64,000 nt of DNA, taken from positions 42,689,670-42,753,669 of the forward strand of contig CM054145.1 of NCBI GenBank assembly GCA_028751875.1, given 5' to 3'. The position numbers and the translations under genes were made by a program. Source of the DNA: Rapana venosa. Taxonomy: Eukaryota; Mollusca; Gastropoda; Neogastropoda; Muricidae. The notes beneath the pieces are model-generated. The model saw nothing but the letters and a program-made list of their open reading frames with translations. It was not told the DNA's origin and did not search any database. Below, in pieces: positions 61,652 through 64,000 of this stretch (positions are counted from its first letter, which is position 1; every line of letters begins with the position of its first letter).

Positions 61652-63504
61652 GTGAGTGTACATGTATGTGTGTGAGTGTGTGTGTGTATCACTGTGTGTG
61701 TATTGATCACTGTGTGTGTATACATGTTTGGCACTGTGTATTAAAATACAGTGTGCTTGATAGACAATGATACAAATGGTCCCACCTTCATGCCTGTACA
61801 TAATATGTCATGCCCACATCTTCATCCAGAACTGAGAATGGGAAGGGTGTAAAAAAAAAAAGTTCAAAGAAACAACCATTTCCTTTACACCACACATTCC
61901 CCACTCTTCTCCTCCTGTACTCCCAATGTCAGTCTGCTCCCTGACCTTTCCTAAGCAAACAGTTGGTCCTGACTTTCTCCCATCATCCCAACACCTGTCG
62001 ACACAGTCAAATGTCAACTGTCCCTTCACCCCTCATGAGTGGCAGACTCCACGAGCCATGTCAAAACTAACTAACTAAGGCTGCCCAGAAATGAACAACA
62101 AACAGTCACTGATTTTTTGCATCAAACATGCATAGAGTATTTCATTTATACAGCATTATAAAAGTCACCCATCAATTTTCTCTGTGGAGTATTATATTAA
62201 AAGTTTTAACTTTGATCAAACATGGCAGCAAATCACCAAATTCATGAGCAATCACTTGATCTGAATGACAATACCCAGGAATTGATGTTTTTGTTTAACC
62301 AAAAATATTTAATTGTAATTGATGAATTATAAATTAAAATTACTTTGATTCCAAGACTGACTTAGCTTGTTGGCCTGTTTTTAAAGTCTTGTTTAACACT
62401 AAAAATGACTGTTAGACTACAACATACACTTGCACTAGCACACTGAGTTTAGCCACCCTATCCATGGACATTATCCAATGGTCTAGGTAGATTTTTTATT
62501 TAAAATTTATTTTCAAAACTGATACACTGGAGTACTTTTTTTAAACTTCAACACTTTCTTTTTCAAAACTGGTGATTCTTTGCTGCTGTTATGATTGATG
62601 CTGCAGTTTTTGTTACACTTGTTATATATTTAAATAATAATACAATAATGACAACAATGTTAATAACAATGCTAATAATATCAATGGTGATAATGATAGT
62701 AGCATTAATATCAACATTATCATTATCATAATTGATGCAAGTAGTATAGCAGTTGTGGTAGTAGTAGTAGCGCTATTGACTATTGTTGTCGCAGTACTAG
62801 TAGAACTTTATGACCTGTGTATGCTGTGTAGTGTACAGTGTGTAGTTTAGATATGATATATTTATGGAAAACTTTAAAGGACTAAAAATATTATAAACAT
62901 ACCATGGACAGCAATAAACCTGTACCAAGGCATACACTTATCAATACAGCATCCTACACAGGGAAAAGATACACTTTCTTTTCAGTTTTCAGCTTTTGAT
63001 GACAGAACTGTTTGTTTTTTTAAAAATTTAAAACATAACATTATTTGCTGTGCCAATATTCTTTGTCACAACTAACTTGTTCAAGTGATGTTTTAAAAAA
63101 TATTTTAATGAACCCACTAATCAGGGTCATCTCTTATAACAAATGAATAACAATCCTACAAAAAAATTATTTTAGTAAATTATACACAATATTTATACAC
63201 ACACAAACACCTTAGACTAAGTGCACACACATTCTTACTGATAAGGTTATTATGGGGCTAAATTAGTTGGGCTCAGTATGACAACAGATTGAATCTCTCA
63301 TTGATCTGAATCTCTCCCTCACACACACACACACACGTGTACATGCACACACACATACGCACACATCTGTACAAACACACACACACAGACTTCACACACA
63401 CACCAAGTCAGTAAGTGTACACAACATTCTTATTGACAAGGATATTATGGAGCTAAATTAGTTGGGCTCAGTTTGACAACAGATTGATTTCTCTCTCTCT
63501 CTCT

Positions 63505-63540
<36 letters not shown>

Positions 63541-63691
63541 CTCACACATCTAGACACACACAGAGTTCACATACACTTGTTTGCACACACACACACACAC
63601 ATCAATTCACACACACATGTGCACACACATACAGAGTTCACACACACATGCACCACACACACTGACACATGTGTATACATACATACATGTA

Positions 63692-63732
<41 letters not shown>

Positions 63733-63859
63733 GTCACACACATACACACACACTGACACACACAGTTTGATTATCTTTATAGTTTATTTCCATGGGTAAC
63801 ACTAACAGATTTAAGTTGAGAGAGAGAGACTCAGAGTGAGAGCATCGAGCAAGAGCAAG

Positions 63860-63896
<37 letters not shown>

Positions 63897-64000
63897 AATT
63901 TGTTTCTTAATTCTTTTTATTGATAACTCCACAGTTCGATCATGAGACCAGAGTATTCTCTGTCATAAAAAAACAAAAACAGTAATGAACACAAACAGTT
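60846..64000. other. Intergenic or TEAD 5' intron, no gene seen
   Basis: AT-rich with microsatellites: (TG)n 61585-61650, (CT)n 63489-63545, (CA)n clusters 63320-63770 and (AG)n 63862-63894. A short duplicated segment containing GGGCTAAATTAGTTGGGCTC / GAGCTAAATTAGTTGGGCTC occurs at about 63252 and 63450, each followed by a microsatellite. No coding signal. Confidence 0.5.

Overview
This window is animal nuclear DNA, most likely from a mollusc. The mollusc call is an inference from three things: an invertebrate-type TEAD gene split by many introns, dense dinucleotide microsatellites and homopolymer tracts, and several tRNA-derived SINE families beside CR1/Jockey-, RTE- and Tigger-like fragments. 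There are no operons, CRISPR arrays, rRNA genes or credible free-standing tRNA genes. Most open frames in the window are shadows of real exons or of (CA)n/(GA)n repeats.

Layout. (1) 1-5.6 kb is repeat-rich flank with SINE copies, microsatellites and a decayed RTE-type retrotransposon C-terminus (4351-4600, minus). (2) 5601-6686 (minus) is an intact, apparently intronless HAD phosphatase of the phosphoglycolate/glycerol-3-phosphate phosphatase (PGP) type. (3) About 530 bp away, head to head with it, starts a long plus-strand gene (7215-25076). I can splice ten coding exons phase by phase; the last is about 5.7 kb long and encodes most of a roughly 2,200-residue, mainly disordered protein with five RRRSRS motifs and SH3-type proline motifs. 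Its introns hold a 5'-truncated RT/RNase H retrotransposon (11.35-13.44 kb), a complete Tigger/pogo-type element with a SINE nested inside (13885-15357), and a long (TA)n tract. (4) 25.1-43.7 kb has no convincing gene: a likely 3'UTR, then SINEs, a 37-bp minisatellite and microsatellites. (5) 43749-59650 (minus) is a near-complete TEAD/Scalloped gene in eleven coding exons, with a TEA DNA-binding domain followed by a YAP-binding domain; its first exon begins mid-codon, so any extra 5' exon lies beyond. (6) 59.65-64 kb is repeat-rich flank.

How the genes relate. TEAD is the nuclear effector of Hippo signalling. PGP is a metabolite-repair enzyme. The large gene is unnamed here but looks like a phosphorylated scaffold. 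I see no functional link among the three. PGP and the scaffold gene may share a bidirectional promoter.

Main points for a second look. TEAD exon 7 is exactly one base short, and three same-direction frame changes occur near the end of the scaffold gene; together they suggest single-base assembly deletions rather than dead genes. UG repeats sit against several TEAD splice sites, and a minisatellite abuts one TEAD acceptor. The large gene carries a conserved core I do not recognise together with the repeated RRRSRS motifs.
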